This document shows, piece by piece, positions 1-10,618 of a stretch of DNA of 64,000 nt. Position numbers and translations under genes: made by a program. This DNA is from Ophiostoma sp. CBS 140.51. Its lineage: Eukaryota > Ascomycota > Sordariomycetes > Ophiostomatales > Ophiostomataceae. How positions within the stretch are numbered: position 1 is the stretch's first letter; every line of letters starts with the position of its first letter. Below the pieces are notes generated by a model, which saw only the letters and a list, made by a program, of their open reading frames with translations, made no database searches and was not told the origin of the DNA. Location of the stretch: NCBI GenBank assembly GCA_029298735.1, contig JANSLP010000111.1, forward strand, positions 1-64,000, given 5' to 3'.

Positions 1-407
1 TCGTATGTAGCTTTTTGTACCTGTGGATCGATTTCAGACGATTTCACCAATCAAAAGGAAGTCCACAAAAAAAGTAATATTTTCGGCCCCAAGGAGATAA
101 GGGTAGAAGTAAACTATCGCCGCTCACCTCGATTGCTGCTATTTTGTTTTATTTTAAGAGAATACTATATACGTATTACTGACCGCCCAAGTGAGCTATG
201 CTATTTAAACGACTACCAAAAAAAAGCCGCGTAATCAGTACCCCTGCCGTTGCAACGGCATCACCAAGATTAGAAAGATACGTCGTAGCGCGCCGCCTGC
301 CGTATATTCGCGTGCAGCAGAGATCCAAGGTACTCGCGACGTGTCACGGTATACTGCAAGAAATCTCACCTAGTTACCACGCACGGCTACGCATCCTCTA
401 TCGATCC

Positions 408-1365
408 TCAGATACATATAGCCGCGCAGATGGCTTCCACGGCGGCAAACATGGCGCAGAGGAGGCAGCCTAAAGACAGCCGCGGCAAGGCGCCTTGTTC
501 TACGTAAATCCACGTTAGAAGCTGGCCGAGCTTAGACTATACGACAAAGAGGATCGCCGTCGTTGCAACAAGGGGCACGTAAAGAAACAGCCCGAGTGCT
601 ACGGCAATTAATATTCGGATAGTCTTAGTAAGCCCCGCTAATGTAAGAAGCTAACTATACGTAGAGCTAATAAAGAGAACCGTCTCGACCAGCATCAGCA
701 CCAAGACGGCGATGAAGCAGCCCTGAACGTAAGGCGTAGTTAGTCGGCGCAGTGCCGCATCTACGTCGCGGACGGCACTAAACGTGTCCTGTAGAGACGT
801 CGCGACGGGCCCTGACAAGATGTCAGTGAGATTCATCGGCAGATTATGGCACGCCACCGTATAAGCGCTGCCTACACAGAACTGGCGCGAGCCGATGGAG
901 TAGTTGTGCGGCAGCGCCGCTGTCATAGCGCCGATACCGGCCGTGGCGGCCGCACTGGCGGCGCTCTTTGCCTAGCTAACGACGCTCTTCGCCTAGCTAA
1001 CGACGCCCGGTAGGGCCGTGGTGGCTACGCTAGCTACGCTCTTAGCCTGGCTAAGAACGCCCGGAGCCACTGTCGCAGCCCCCACCGCACTTTTTACCTC
1101 GCTGATCACGTTTAGAATCTCTGTCGGAATCGAACGTCTTGTAACCAAAGGCGCTCGCACTTTAACGATCTAAAGGCCTAGCGCCGTGGTATTGAACTAG
1201 GTATTGGGTTAGTCGTAGGCAAAGGACGAGCAGTAAGAAAGGCCGTACCTGTAAGATAGCCATGCCGGCCGTAGCGTTCTCCGTATTACATAGAGCCTCC
1301 AGGACCAGTGCCAACGAAACGACGAGCGCGAGTACTAAGACGAGCAATATAAAGTGTTTTAACAT
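408..1365 (-). pseudogene. Multi-pass membrane protein, RIP-inactivated (copy 1 of a paralogous pair)
   Basis: Reading starts at ATG 1365 with a hydrophobic leader (MLKHFILLVLVLALVVSLAL). A 52-bp intron at 1197-1248 (GTACGG donor, CTAAC branch, TAG acceptor) can still be recognised. The frame then continues through an Ala/Ser/Val-rich extracellular segment carrying an SQAKS motif three times; the Gln codon survives as CAG in one copy and is TAG in the other two. A Cys-containing loop (RQFCVGSAYTVACHNLP) and two further membrane segments follow, with one frameshift near 650 and a TGA at 408-410 as the probable natural stop. Architecture and sequence resemble the gene at 8485-9222. Function is unknown; a SUR7/PalI-like four-TM protein is a possibility, not shown. 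Confidence 0.6.
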
Positions 1366-1815
1366 AGTTACGTTTATGGGAAACCTGTTTAGCGATGCCG
1401 CGCGGCTAGTGAGACTTATATATATAGTGCACCGTATAGACTTGGGCCTGGATCTGGCCCGTCGTTCTTTATGCCCGGTTTTAGGATAGGCCACAAGTTG
1501 TCCCGGGTTCTAATTGTGGTCCTTAAACGACTAGCGGTCCTAAACGGCCTCGGGCGAGGCATAGCGAAGCGAAAGTAGGAGGAAGAAATGTTCCGTATAT
1601 AACGATTTATATAGTATCTACGTAGAAGATAAAAGACGAATAAAGAAAAATGTTAATAAAATTAGTACAGTGTTTATATACTCGGTAATAAGAAAAGAAT
1701 ATAATACATAGATATATATGCGAGAGCCTTTTAAAAAGCGAATATCTTTCTAAAAGGTCAATATACGGTTACGAGATACGATCTCTTATATAGTCTATAA
1801 AAGGCGCATCGTATT
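1366..1815. other. AT-rich spacer
   Basis: No gene recognised. It separates the membrane-protein relic from the 3' end of the DUF3723 relic and is rich in TA dinucleotides, as expected of RIP-mutated noncoding DNA. Confidence 0.5.
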
Positions 1816-4800
1816 TTAGTCTGTCTTTGCCGTGCTTTCCTCGGGGTTCGGCCGGACTCTCTGGGCAATATGACCGAGTATGTTTATCGGAGCGCGGCGT
1901 ACTTAGACTTCATGGCCGGGATGCAAGTAAATTGTGTAGGAGCCTTTATCCCCCGTCACGGCGCCGAAACAGCCTGTAGGGGTCAAGTTACTTATATACT
2001 AATCGAATAAGCCGTAATTCTTCCGAGCGTATTTGGCTACCACGCGTTAGACCTCGGTATACTGGGATATATCTACGGTAAACACATCTATGACGTCGTC
2101 GTTTTCCTTGAACATAATATAGACCCTCCCATCTCCCACGGGTCTAGCAGCCTATCAATGCGTTAGTCCGAGCATTTTATTTCTGAGAGAAGACAAGACC
2201 TACGGCAGCTAGTTTTAGCATCTTGGATTAAAGCGCCGCCTCTTTTAAGGTTAACGTGTTAATGCTTTTTCGAAGTGCGCTTAAGATATTTTCTAATCCC
2301 TTCGTTTACTCTTTTGTTTGCTCCTAGACCGTATTGAGAACAGCCTCTTACTCCTTCGTTTACTCCTAGACCGTATTGAGAGCAGCCTCTTGCTCCTTCG
2401 TTTACTCCTAGACCGTGTTAAGAGCAGCTTCTTACTCCTTCGTTTACTCCTGGACCGTGTTGAGCACAGCTTCTTGCTCCTTCGTTTACTCCTAGACCGT
2501 GTTAAGCACAGCCTCTTGCTCCTTCGTTTACTCCTGGACCGTGTTGAGTACAGCCTCTTACTCCTTCGTTTGCGCCTAGACCGTGCTAAGGACGGACTCT
2601 TGCTCCTTCGTTTGTGCTTGGATCGTGCTAAGGGCAGCCTCTTGTTCCGCTATTCGAGCCCGGATCGCCTCCTCCTCGAGCGTCGCCTTGTTAATCGTAT
2701 TCTGTCTATCTTTTATCTTTTCCTCTACGTTCTTCGATCTCTCTCTCCATTCTTCGACGGATGCCTTGTATGTTTAGTACCACGCATCGTGTTCTTCTTT
2801 CCCCTCGTTGTACTGTGCTTCATCCTGTCGTAGTTTATTGATGGACTTCTCAAGGTCTTGCCCTGTACGGCGGAGACGTTCTAGCGCTTCTGTGCTTTGG
2901 GCCTCTATACTTCGCAAGTCTTTTATCTGGGATTCTAGTTCTTCTTTCGATAGAGTAAGCTCGCGGATGCGAGTCGTTTACTCTGCTTCTCTAAGATAGT
3001 TTTCTTCCATAGCTTAACGGGCCCTATTTTACAGCCCTTACTCTATTACTTAGGCCTATACTCTAAGTTCTTGTAAGTGTTTATCGTGTATTTTATTTTC
3101 TTTAATGAGACGCGTGCTCTCTAGTTATAGCTGGCCGATAGAGGAAAGTAAGTTTTCTTTAGTATCTTGGAGGGATCGTAGCGATACGGCTACCGTAGCT
3201 TTTTCGTCTTTAAGCTGTGCTATGTCCTGTAGGAGGGTTTCCTTTACTGCGATGGCTATTTCGAGTTCCGCGTGCTTCTCTTTGTGCTCCCGAAGCTCGT
3301 TTGCTAGCTGCTGGACATTCGCTTCCAGCGCCGATACCGCCTACCGAGAAGACGCGGCTGTCTCGTTGGGCGGCGCGGCGCTGCCTAGTAACGTTGATCG
3401 CGGACGGCGGCTCTCTCTGTTCTACAAGATGGTTTCGCCTTCGCGGCCGGCCAGGTAATCCTACCGGATGCGGTCCGCCCCCGTAAAGAAGGCGAAAAAC
3501 ATGGATCGCTGGATAAACAGCGACGTGACCGACTTTGTCGGCTCGTCTGTGCCGCCGAGCATCGTTGTCAAGAACAGGGATGGCCGGTCCTGGAGCTAGT
3601 GCGCGTCCCTTGGGATACCGCATCGATGGACGGGCTGGTGAGGTGTACGGACAAGACAATCGTCGACGTCGTCGTCTTGCATATCGCCTAAGTCCTACCG
3701 CGGCAGAGCAGCGGATACCACGTCCACGACCTGCGTAACGCACTGCTGTAAGTCGTGGTACTGGTACTGATCGGGGTGTCGTGCTGTAAGTAGGAGCCGG
3801 CTGGCAATGGCGCGGTCCGGACTTTGCTGCAGGAGGTCCTCGATCGCGTCTATTACAAAGCCAAGCTTGTTAGCCAGCGACGTAAACTCGTATAAAGTCT
3901 ACTCGTTGGTCACGGTTGCGTCGGGCGTCGCCAGCTTCTTCTTCGTGGCGGGCGGCATATGCCGGTACTCGCGCAGCGTATAGAGCCACAGCTGCAGATA
4001 CGACAGCCGGAAATGGTCATAGCGCTCAGCTGGAACGGCGAGAAACGTGGACGGAGACGACTGGACCAGGCATCGGCTCGACGCCGGCGGTCCGCTCGGA
4101 AACGCACTTTCCAGGGCCGCGCAGACAGAGGTTCTCCGCAGGGGACCGACCAGCCGCTTCATGCAGTCGACGGGGCCTTTTAGGTATTTTAGGTTTTCGA
4201 AAAACGTAAAGAGGGACGGGACGAGGCAGTGGGTCGATGCCTCGCACAGGTTCTGCTAGAGATGCTCTCGCTCGCTCGGGCCAAAAGCGCCAAAGATGGC
4301 CCCTGCTTTAGCGCTGTCGTGTAGCGTCTACCGGTCGGCCTCGTCCGCGCCGGGCGCTCTGAGCTGCACCGTTTGTACCGTGTCCGGATCCAGCTTAAGC
4401 ATCGCCCCTTCGTCTTTGCGAAAGACACCCTCGTACCAGAAATCTCGGGTATGCTCGAGAAAGGATAAAAGCTCCTACCGAGTCTAGTGTGAGTATCTCT
4501 GGACTGTCTTTGCGTGTACGTGCGAGGGGGGTATAAACAGGCGGCTGCCCTTACCTCCTAGCACTCCATCGAGATCATCTTATTAACCACGCTGAGGCGG
4601 AGACTATAGTACAAGGCGGGGATGTGGCGGAACGCGTTAAAGGCCGGGGCAAAGTCGCTATACCGGTACAGCTGCCGAAGGCGATCTTTCTTGTTGGTCG
4701 ACCTTGATATGGCCGATAGCCGTGCCTACTACCTCGTTTCAAAGTAGCGGTTACGCGGCCCGAATATGCCCTGGTATAGACGGATTTAGAAATAAAAGAG

Positions 4801-5353
4801 GCCGTCGTCGGGGTTGTGCTCGTTCGCGTACTCGTCCCTCAGTACACGTTAGAGGTCTTCGCTGCTGTTTATGGCACGATACCGGTTAGTAGTGGGCGGG
4901 TCGTACGGCGCGCGGCCTCTCCACAGTACCTGCGAGGAAAAAGTCGACAACCCAGCGCTTGTTCTAGATGCCAAGCACGTCTTCTACGGCAGCGGCTCGA
5001 TGCCGGCCGCGGAGGCATACTAGACGGAGCCCGGCGGGAAGCTCTAGTCGCGCGTGGCCGTCCGACGCGTCCGCGCCACTGCGCAGCTATTCTGCCGAGA
5101 GGCCGGAGAGGGCCAACGATTGTTGAAGCGTCTCCGCGCCGATGAGAGCCGGGATGCGGTTAGCGAATCGCCCCGGAAAGCAGCCGCCCTCCTGAAACAA
5201 GCGCTTCAGTCGCTCGACGTTTTTTGGATCCAGCCCCACGGAATCGCGAAAGTCGAGAGCGTCGAGCCGGACACTGGCCGTGCCGACATGTTTAACGCAC
5301 TTTTCCGCCTCGATCCGCCTCGCCACGGCATGGAGCGACCCTTTCAGCGGCAT
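1816..5353 (-). pseudogene. DUF3723 family protein, RIP-inactivated
   Basis: From ATG 5353 the N-terminal DUF3723 signature is clear: residues like DPKNVERLKRLFQEGGC, then NRIPALI, and after an in-frame TAG a GLRLVCLRGRHR block and NKRWVVDFFL. A probable intron (donor near 4952) leads into DEYANEHNPDDG, STNKKDRLRQLYRYSDFAPA and FNAFRHIPALYYSLRLS. Further on come FLAVPAERYDHFRLSYLQLW and CGIP-type segments, then a long coiled coil (3400-2300) with 14-residue repeats, and a C-terminal block containing DVFTVDISQYTEV and YARKNYG. The order matches the family as I know it. Many codons are TAG or TAA, several frames shift, and the gene cannot make a protein. DUF3723 function is unknown; it is a recognised accessory gene of Starship elements. 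It lies divergent to the kinase-like relic. Confidence 0.85.
2305..2640 (-). repeat. 42-bp tandem repeat encoding a 14-residue coiled-coil unit
   Basis: About eight degenerate copies of a 42-bp unit lie head to tail. On the minus strand each copy reads EAALNTVQEQTKEQ or a close variant. The two Gln codons after V and after QE are TAG or TAA in most copies and intact in a few, so the ancestral sequence can be read from the array itself. It forms the C-terminal part of the coiled coil of the DUF3723 relic. The plus-strand Leu-rich ORF here is only its antisense. Confidence 0.85.
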
Positions 5354-5594
5354 GGTACGAGTTCTTAGTGGGCTATTATGCCGGGACGGGGATACGCTGC
5401 CGGCGAGGCGAGTGCTTTTACGCGGCTTCGTAGAGGCCCAGTTTTGGGACGCCTCTTCCGCGTCTTAAAACAGGGCACCCTTTTACCTTTTAGTTATTTA
5501 ACGCCTCAGAGAGTAATTACCGCCGAACTACAAGGCAGATGCGCAACTGGAAGGAACGATGCCCGCCAACGACGATAGACGGAAAACCATATGA

Positions 5595-6480
5595 CCCGGA
5601 AGCGGCCAGTGGGTTGCCCAGGCTCTAGCCCCCGCCAGCCGCGTACGCAACACGCACGGCTCTGAGACGCGTGACAGAGAACCGCAACACGAAGCGAATA
5701 CCTCTATCTCCGCTCCATCGCCCGCCGCGTCTCGCCCGCTAGCACGATCGGGCCTCAGACAACAGGGCCAGGCAGCCAGTCGGCTGGTTCCTATCCTCTA
5801 CGTATCCCCATGGACCAAGTACAGCAAGTACTTCGAGCTGCAGTTTAGCAGTAACCCGTACATGGTAGTCGCAGGGCCTTCCGCCACCGCGGCCGACAGT
5901 GACTCGGATGCAGTCCTCGTACAGAAACTGCTCGGGAAAAACGAACAGGTTCAAGTGCAGTCGATCCAGCGGATCCAGCATCCGGCCTTTCTAGCGGCCC
6001 GGGAGATCTTTTACTGCGAGGAGGTGTTTTCGGTCTCCTTTAACTTTATACCCATCTCCCTCGCGGAGCTAGCTAGCAATCCCCTGCTAGCGGACATCCA
6101 CTTAGCCTATATACTCGGGCAGGTCCTCGAAGGGCTCGTGTATCTAGAGCAGAACAAGCTGGAGCACGGCCGTCTAACGTACGCCAGCATCCTCGTGGAT
6201 CAAAATAGAAATGTCAAGATTTATAGGTTATTCTCCTTGCCCCCCAACGGACACTGGCGCTAATCAGGCTTAACAGGGGGCTACGAAGACGCGCACGACC
6301 TCGTGGACGAGTCGACAGACGTTAGAGCGCTCGGGCTCGTCGCTGCGGAGCTAATGCAAGGCTACCTAAACGAGGATAACGCGGTGAGAATCGATGACTA
6401 AACGCGCTAGCCCCCGGAGGTAACGGTTATCGACTTCCTCCGGGCGACTACGTCGGCGATATAGGCCTCTGCGCTGAGCA
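5595..6480 (+). pseudogene. Fungal accessory protein-kinase-like protein, RIP-inactivated
   Basis: A frame without a clear start runs from about 5595 through PILYVSPWTKYSKYFELQF and a kinase-like core: IQRIQHPAFLAAREIFY (alpha-C/beta-4 region), VSLAE-type PISLAELASNPLL, ILGQVLEGLVYLEQ, and HGRLTYASILVDQNRNVKI in place of the HRD catalytic loop. After an in-frame TAA at 6261-6263 the frame continues with DVRALGLVAAELMQGY, then further TAA and TAG codons. The missing HRD Asp suggests a pseudokinase even before mutation. Such proteins are a large, poorly described accessory family of ascomycetes. It is divergently arranged with the DUF3723 relic, about 240 bp apart. Confidence 0.7.
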
Positions 6481-6714
6481 AGGTAAGACGGCGGCCGCGG
6501 AGATATATGGCGCACCTTGCTAACTCAGGCATAGCACTAGCTACTCGCACTTCCATGGCGCACGAGCAAGAATCACCTCAAGGGTCTCGTGGCGCTGGGT
6601 ATCGTTTGGGCTAAACGAGGATATCGATACTCGGCCGAGTATGTATAATATAGAGGCCTCTGTATTTAATCGCTATCTTAAAAAACTATCTACTATTCCC
6701 TACTTTAAACCGTA

Positions 6715-8155
6715 TCATGTGGTCGACGTTCTTTGCGGCACCGATATACGTTGGTAACAGTGCCCCCTGCTGCTCGCGCCGCTGGGGCAGTGTGCTTTTC
6801 TTGTGCTATTAGCAGTGAAGGTTCTAGTCGCCGTGACCGTCGTTATGATGTAGGAGATGGACTTACGGTACGATACATTGCCTGTAGTGCTCTCCGCTGT
6901 GGTGCGATTCGAGGTGGTGCTGCCCACCGCCGACAGCTGCTGCGGCGCCAAGTCGGCGACCACTTGGCTGAGAAAGCCGGCATTAGCGTATACCTGCGAT
7001 ATGTCCTAGATCATGACGCCACCGAAACTAGAAAGCCGCCTTACGGCGGTCAGGATCGGTCCCAAGGTGCTGCCTGCTATGTAGCCTGTTCCGGCGGCCG
7101 TCTCGCCGCTAGGCATACCGAGGAGTACACGTACTATGGGGTTTTTGCTCACGGTCCTCGCCCAGGTGTCCTATATGGTAAACGAGTTTTGCGTGGCGGC
7201 GCCGGCTTAGACGGATGATAGGCCGCATGGTAAATTGTTGTAGAACTGAACTATGATAAAGTTGAAGAAAACGGCGCCCGCGAGCATGGCTCTATCGGCT
7301 GCGTCTGGATACGGACACTGGGGCGCGGCCGAGAGATAGAACGGTTTAGCGCTAGCGGCCGTGGTATTGTCTATGTGAGCGCGCAGCTGCGAGGTAAAGG
7401 GCACCGCATTGGGCACCTGCGACTTAAAGTTTAAATTAAACCTATCCACCACAGCATCTCCAAAGAGCCTGTTAGCGCCACTCGAGGCCTGGGACGGGCT
7501 AAACATAGCCTACACCCCGTCGGCGGCCGCTGCGGCCGCTGTGGGTGAGCTGAATCCGGCTTGCGTATAGGTAGAGCCACTAATGGACAGTATGATCGTC
7601 TTTCCGTACGTGCTTTAGTAAGTATGTATATCTTCTCTATGGTGCGTTAATATGGCCGCTACGCATCAAAAAAAGGGTAGAAAAAGGAACAGAAAAGTGG
7701 GGTAAAATAAAGAGCAGTAGAACACAGCGTCATATACCCTATCTATGGACAGCTCAAGAGTGCCGTGCCAGAAAACGTGGTGTAGTTAGCCTCGGCGTTA
7801 GTAAAGTTAACGGTTATCGGGCCGGTAATCGAGGTGAGAAAGGCTAGAGGGATAATCTACGTCGTTAGTTCGCTTCCGTCTCCGACGGGGACGTGGAAAA
7901 TGGAGAGCATACGTTAATACTAGTATCTAGATCTCAGTGAGCGACGGAAAGCACAGAACGGCAAGATAATAGACGACCTATACCAGCGTAATAGTAGGTA
8001 AGACGCTGCTGCGCGTAGGGCCCGCTGGACTGCCCATATAAGTTTTAGCCCCAGTACACGGCCACATTGCTCGCGCTCGACTTACTGAACCCTGCGCTAG
8101 CGCTTTTGCATAAGATAAATGCCACCGCGGTGAAAAGGAGCGACAAGCGAAGCAT
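6715..8155 (-). pseudogene. GH18 class III chitinase, RIP-inactivated
   Basis: ATG 8155 opens a signal peptide (MLRLSLLFTAVAFILCKSAS) followed by NVAVYWG-stop-NLYGQSSGPYAQQRL, the start of a class III chitinase. An intron ends near 7862 (CTAAC branch then TAG) and the next exon reads IIPLAFLTSITGPITVNF. The catalytic DxxDxDxE motif is expected near 7450; here it reads DRFNLNFK, so the key acidic residues are Asn and Lys. Downstream PFYLSAAPQCPYPDAADRAM, VQFYNN and VRVLLGMPSGETAAGTGY are well preserved, then GGVMI-stop-DISQVYANAGF where TGG has become TAG. A Ser/Thr-rich tail ends near 6715. The enzyme would have hydrolysed chitin outside the cell or in the wall; this copy is dead. Confidence 0.88.
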
Positions 8156-8484
8156 AGTGTCAGGCATAAAAGCGAAGCGGCGCGTAGAATATGTGAAGTC
8201 TACAACGAGGAAAGGGGAGCAGGTTGTAGACACCCCGGGCTACAAGAGACGAGAAAAAGACGAGAACAAGGCTTTAATACGAGCCGAGCTACTTGGGGTC
8301 CTAGATTACGCACCCGTCACGGACCCATAAATGGTATAGGGCCAGGTTCGAGGTATACTCGGACGTAGTACAAATAGGAGCCCTGGCGCCTTGCGGAGCT
8401 AAAAAAAGCAATGCGTAAACAAGTCATCGAACCAAAGTATAACAAAAAAGAAGAAGAAAACGAGATAGCGCTACACTACCCACA

Positions 8485-9222
8485 ATGCGTGTGCCTACTT
8501 TGCGGGCCTCCGTCCTAGTTGCTACGGCTCTGGTCCTCTCGTGCTGCACGTGCCTGGTCGCCTTCGCGTTGGTCAGTACGAAGCACACGCAAGCAGGCAT
8601 CCTGACCCTGCACGTTAACTTCACCCGGCTCCTGCAGCCACCGGACTCCCCCGGCCAGCCGGCAGCTGAAGCCAGACCGGGCGCCGCGGTTTCCTAGACC
8701 GTCAGCGCCGTCCTACCAGAATCCATCTCTCTCGGAACGACGCTCGTTTACTTCGAGTTTACTACCATGAACCGCACATGCAGCGACTAGCCACTGGCGC
8801 TCGCTGGCGTCTTTCCACCCAGCGTCGGGCCCTTTTAGCCGCCCGGTGCGGACGGTATCGACGCCCCGGCGCCAGCGTCGGCCAACGCCCCCCACCTACA
8901 CATCCGGGCCAGCCTACTCGAAGGTCTACTAGCAGTCCTAACCCAGACCTTTATCGTCAACGGCCTGCTACGTAACGTGGCACGGTTTCCTGTTGTCGGC
9001 TTTCCGAGGCACAAGCTTCTGTGGGCCGCGGTGCTGTTCGTTTTTAGCCTCCACTGCTACCTTCCCTTTTACAAGACGGTGGTTGTTTTGGACAGCCTCC
9101 GGTCCACGAGCCAACGCCTGCCGGCGTGGGTCACCGTCGAATTTGGCGCGGTGTATGGAATGTGCCTGGCATGCCTTTTTGGCTCTGCTGCCCTCGCGGC
9201 TCTTGGGATGCTTTTAGTGTAG
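8485..9222 (+). pseudogene. Multi-pass membrane protein, RIP-inactivated (copy 2 of a paralogous pair)
   Basis: One frame of 246 codons from ATG 8485 to TAG 9220-9222 is interrupted only by three TAG codons (8695-8697, 8788-8790 and 8833-8835). It has an N-terminal hydrophobic segment (LVATALVLSCCTCLVAFALV), a loop with Cys and predicted N-glycosylation sites, and two C-terminal membrane segments (LLWAAVLFVFSLHCYLPFY and the final CLACLFGSAALAALGMLLV). The QAGILTLHVNFT segment and the WVTVEFGAV-x-CLACL end resemble TAGMAILQ-NTT and WIYVEQGAL-x-GCLLC in the relic at 408-1365. It lies divergent to the chitinase relic. Function unknown. Confidence 0.6.
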
Positions 9223-9841
9223 AAGAATTATAATACGAGTTGCGTTGTATAGCTAGTCCCGTCTACTTTTATGCTGTGTTTATTTTGGCCTTAATCATAG
9301 CACGTCTTGGGCCCGAAGTGAGTCCTGGGCCGAGCCTAGGCCACAAGCGGTCGTATACGCCCACTAACTAGAGGAAGGGGCCTAGGACTAGCTCTGATGA
9401 GGGAGCCAATCAGGGCGCGCCGGGGCCACAGCACACAGCGCCCACGGCACTACGCCATTTACATTCGAGTGGAGCAGAATTTAACTTTACCGTTATTCTC
9501 TCGCTTTTTCCTTAGCGTTTGCTGCTGGCATACGTGCCGTTCCGTGCTCCACGGGGCACTGGAATAAATAGCTCGAAGATGACGAGCGGGGCAGTGGCAG
9601 TAAATGCACGTGGGACAGGAAGACGCATGATAATTATTCCGCTCTTACTCACGTGAATCAAATTTAATATTAACCACCAGAAAACTTCACGATCGTAGGC
9701 CTAGCCCCTACAAGTTTCTGTTATCAAATATATGCTTGAGATTTCATCTATGATCTTTGCGGAACCCCAATCGTCTAGAATGTAAGTTGTTACCCATAGT
9801 CTTATATTGATATTATCCACACTGATAGTGATAGCTCGACA
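9223..9841. other. Spacer between the RIP-mutated block and an intact kinase-like gene
   Basis: No gene recognised. Toward 9650-9840 the sequence loses the TAG-rich look of the left block, which may mark the edge of a younger insertion. Confidence 0.4.
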
Positions 9842-10618
9842 ATGGATCGGATGTTGTCCGTCGAGTCGGGGGATAAAGACGCCCTCTACAGGATACGGCG
9901 ATCCGACAGGGGAGTCGTCTACGTTACCGTCGTCGGTGTAGGCTTCCTCTCTGGAAACGATCGCAACCATGGCCCAACGGTCCTGGCACAGCTTCGGAAA
10001 CTCAAAGAGTGGGATGAACGTTGGACAACCCTTTGCATCCATGTGGATAAAGGAAAGATACGATGCGAAATGGACAAGTCCCTCCCCCCAGCGATTCCAA
10101 AAGAGTGTCTACTCGAGAAATACCCACGATACAACATTGCAGACCTGGATATTGTTCGGGAATACAAGTCACGGACCTCGGAGGTTGCTGTTAGCGGACA
10201 GAAGTACTTTCTTAAGATCGCTCGGTTTCACAGCGAGATACAGTGGGCGATACAGGAAATCCAGAGTTATCATCAGCTAGCAGATTGTCCTGTGGTTCCA
10301 AAACTTGTCGCATACGTGTACGAGACACGCCAAGATCGTGTTATTGGCTTTTTAACAGAAAAGGCCGAGGGGGATTTCCCAGGACTTGGTGATCTTGAGG
10401 CTTGCGGGAAAGCGCTCGATAAGCTACACCTTTACCTTATTCATGGTGACCTTGTCAGATATAATATTATTGTAACCAGCCAGGGACCTAAGTTTATCGA
10501 TTTTGAGAGTTCGGTACTTATTGGCACAGAGAAATGGAGCAGCAGTGCACGGGACGAGGAAAAGCAGAATCTAAGAAATAAGCTAGTCGACGAGTCGGGA
10601 GCCGGACGTCCTTGGTAA
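9842..10618 (+). CDS. Kinase-like (APH/RIO-type fold) protein, intact accessory gene
   Basis: An uninterrupted 258-codon ORF from ATG 9842. Kinase-like landmarks are visible: KYFLKIA with the presumed ATP-binding Lys125, the catalytic loop HGDLVRYNIIV (His201, Asp203, Asn208) and the metal-binding FIDFE (Asp220) in place of DFG. This arrangement is that of aminoglycoside-phosphotransferase-like and small fungal kinase-like proteins, not of classical Ser/Thr kinases. Related fungal proteins are common in accessory regions and sometimes mislabelled as alpha-galactosidase. The substrate is unknown. Unlike every neighbour within 9 kb on either side it carries no in-frame stop, so it arrived after the mutation wave or escaped it. 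The basic tail after residue 230 is poorly conserved and the true C-terminus is uncertain. Confidence 0.75.
   Translation: MDRMLSVESGDKDALYRIRRSDRGVVYVTVVGVGFLSGNDRNHGPTVLAQLRKLKEWDERWTTLCIHVDKGKIRCEMDKSLPPAIPKECLLEKYPRYNIADLDIVREYKSRTSEVAVSGQKYFLKIARFHSEIQWAIQEIQSYHQLADCPVVPKLVAYVYETRQDRVIGFLTEKAEGDFPGLGDLEACGKALDKLHLYLIHGDLVRYNIIVTSQGPKFIDFESSVLIGTEKWSSSARDEEKQNLRNKLVDESGAGRPW

Noticed and set aside
2318..2833. Leu-rich repeat ORF on the plus strand
   Set aside because: It is the antisense of the 14-residue coiled-coil repeat in the DUF3723 relic.
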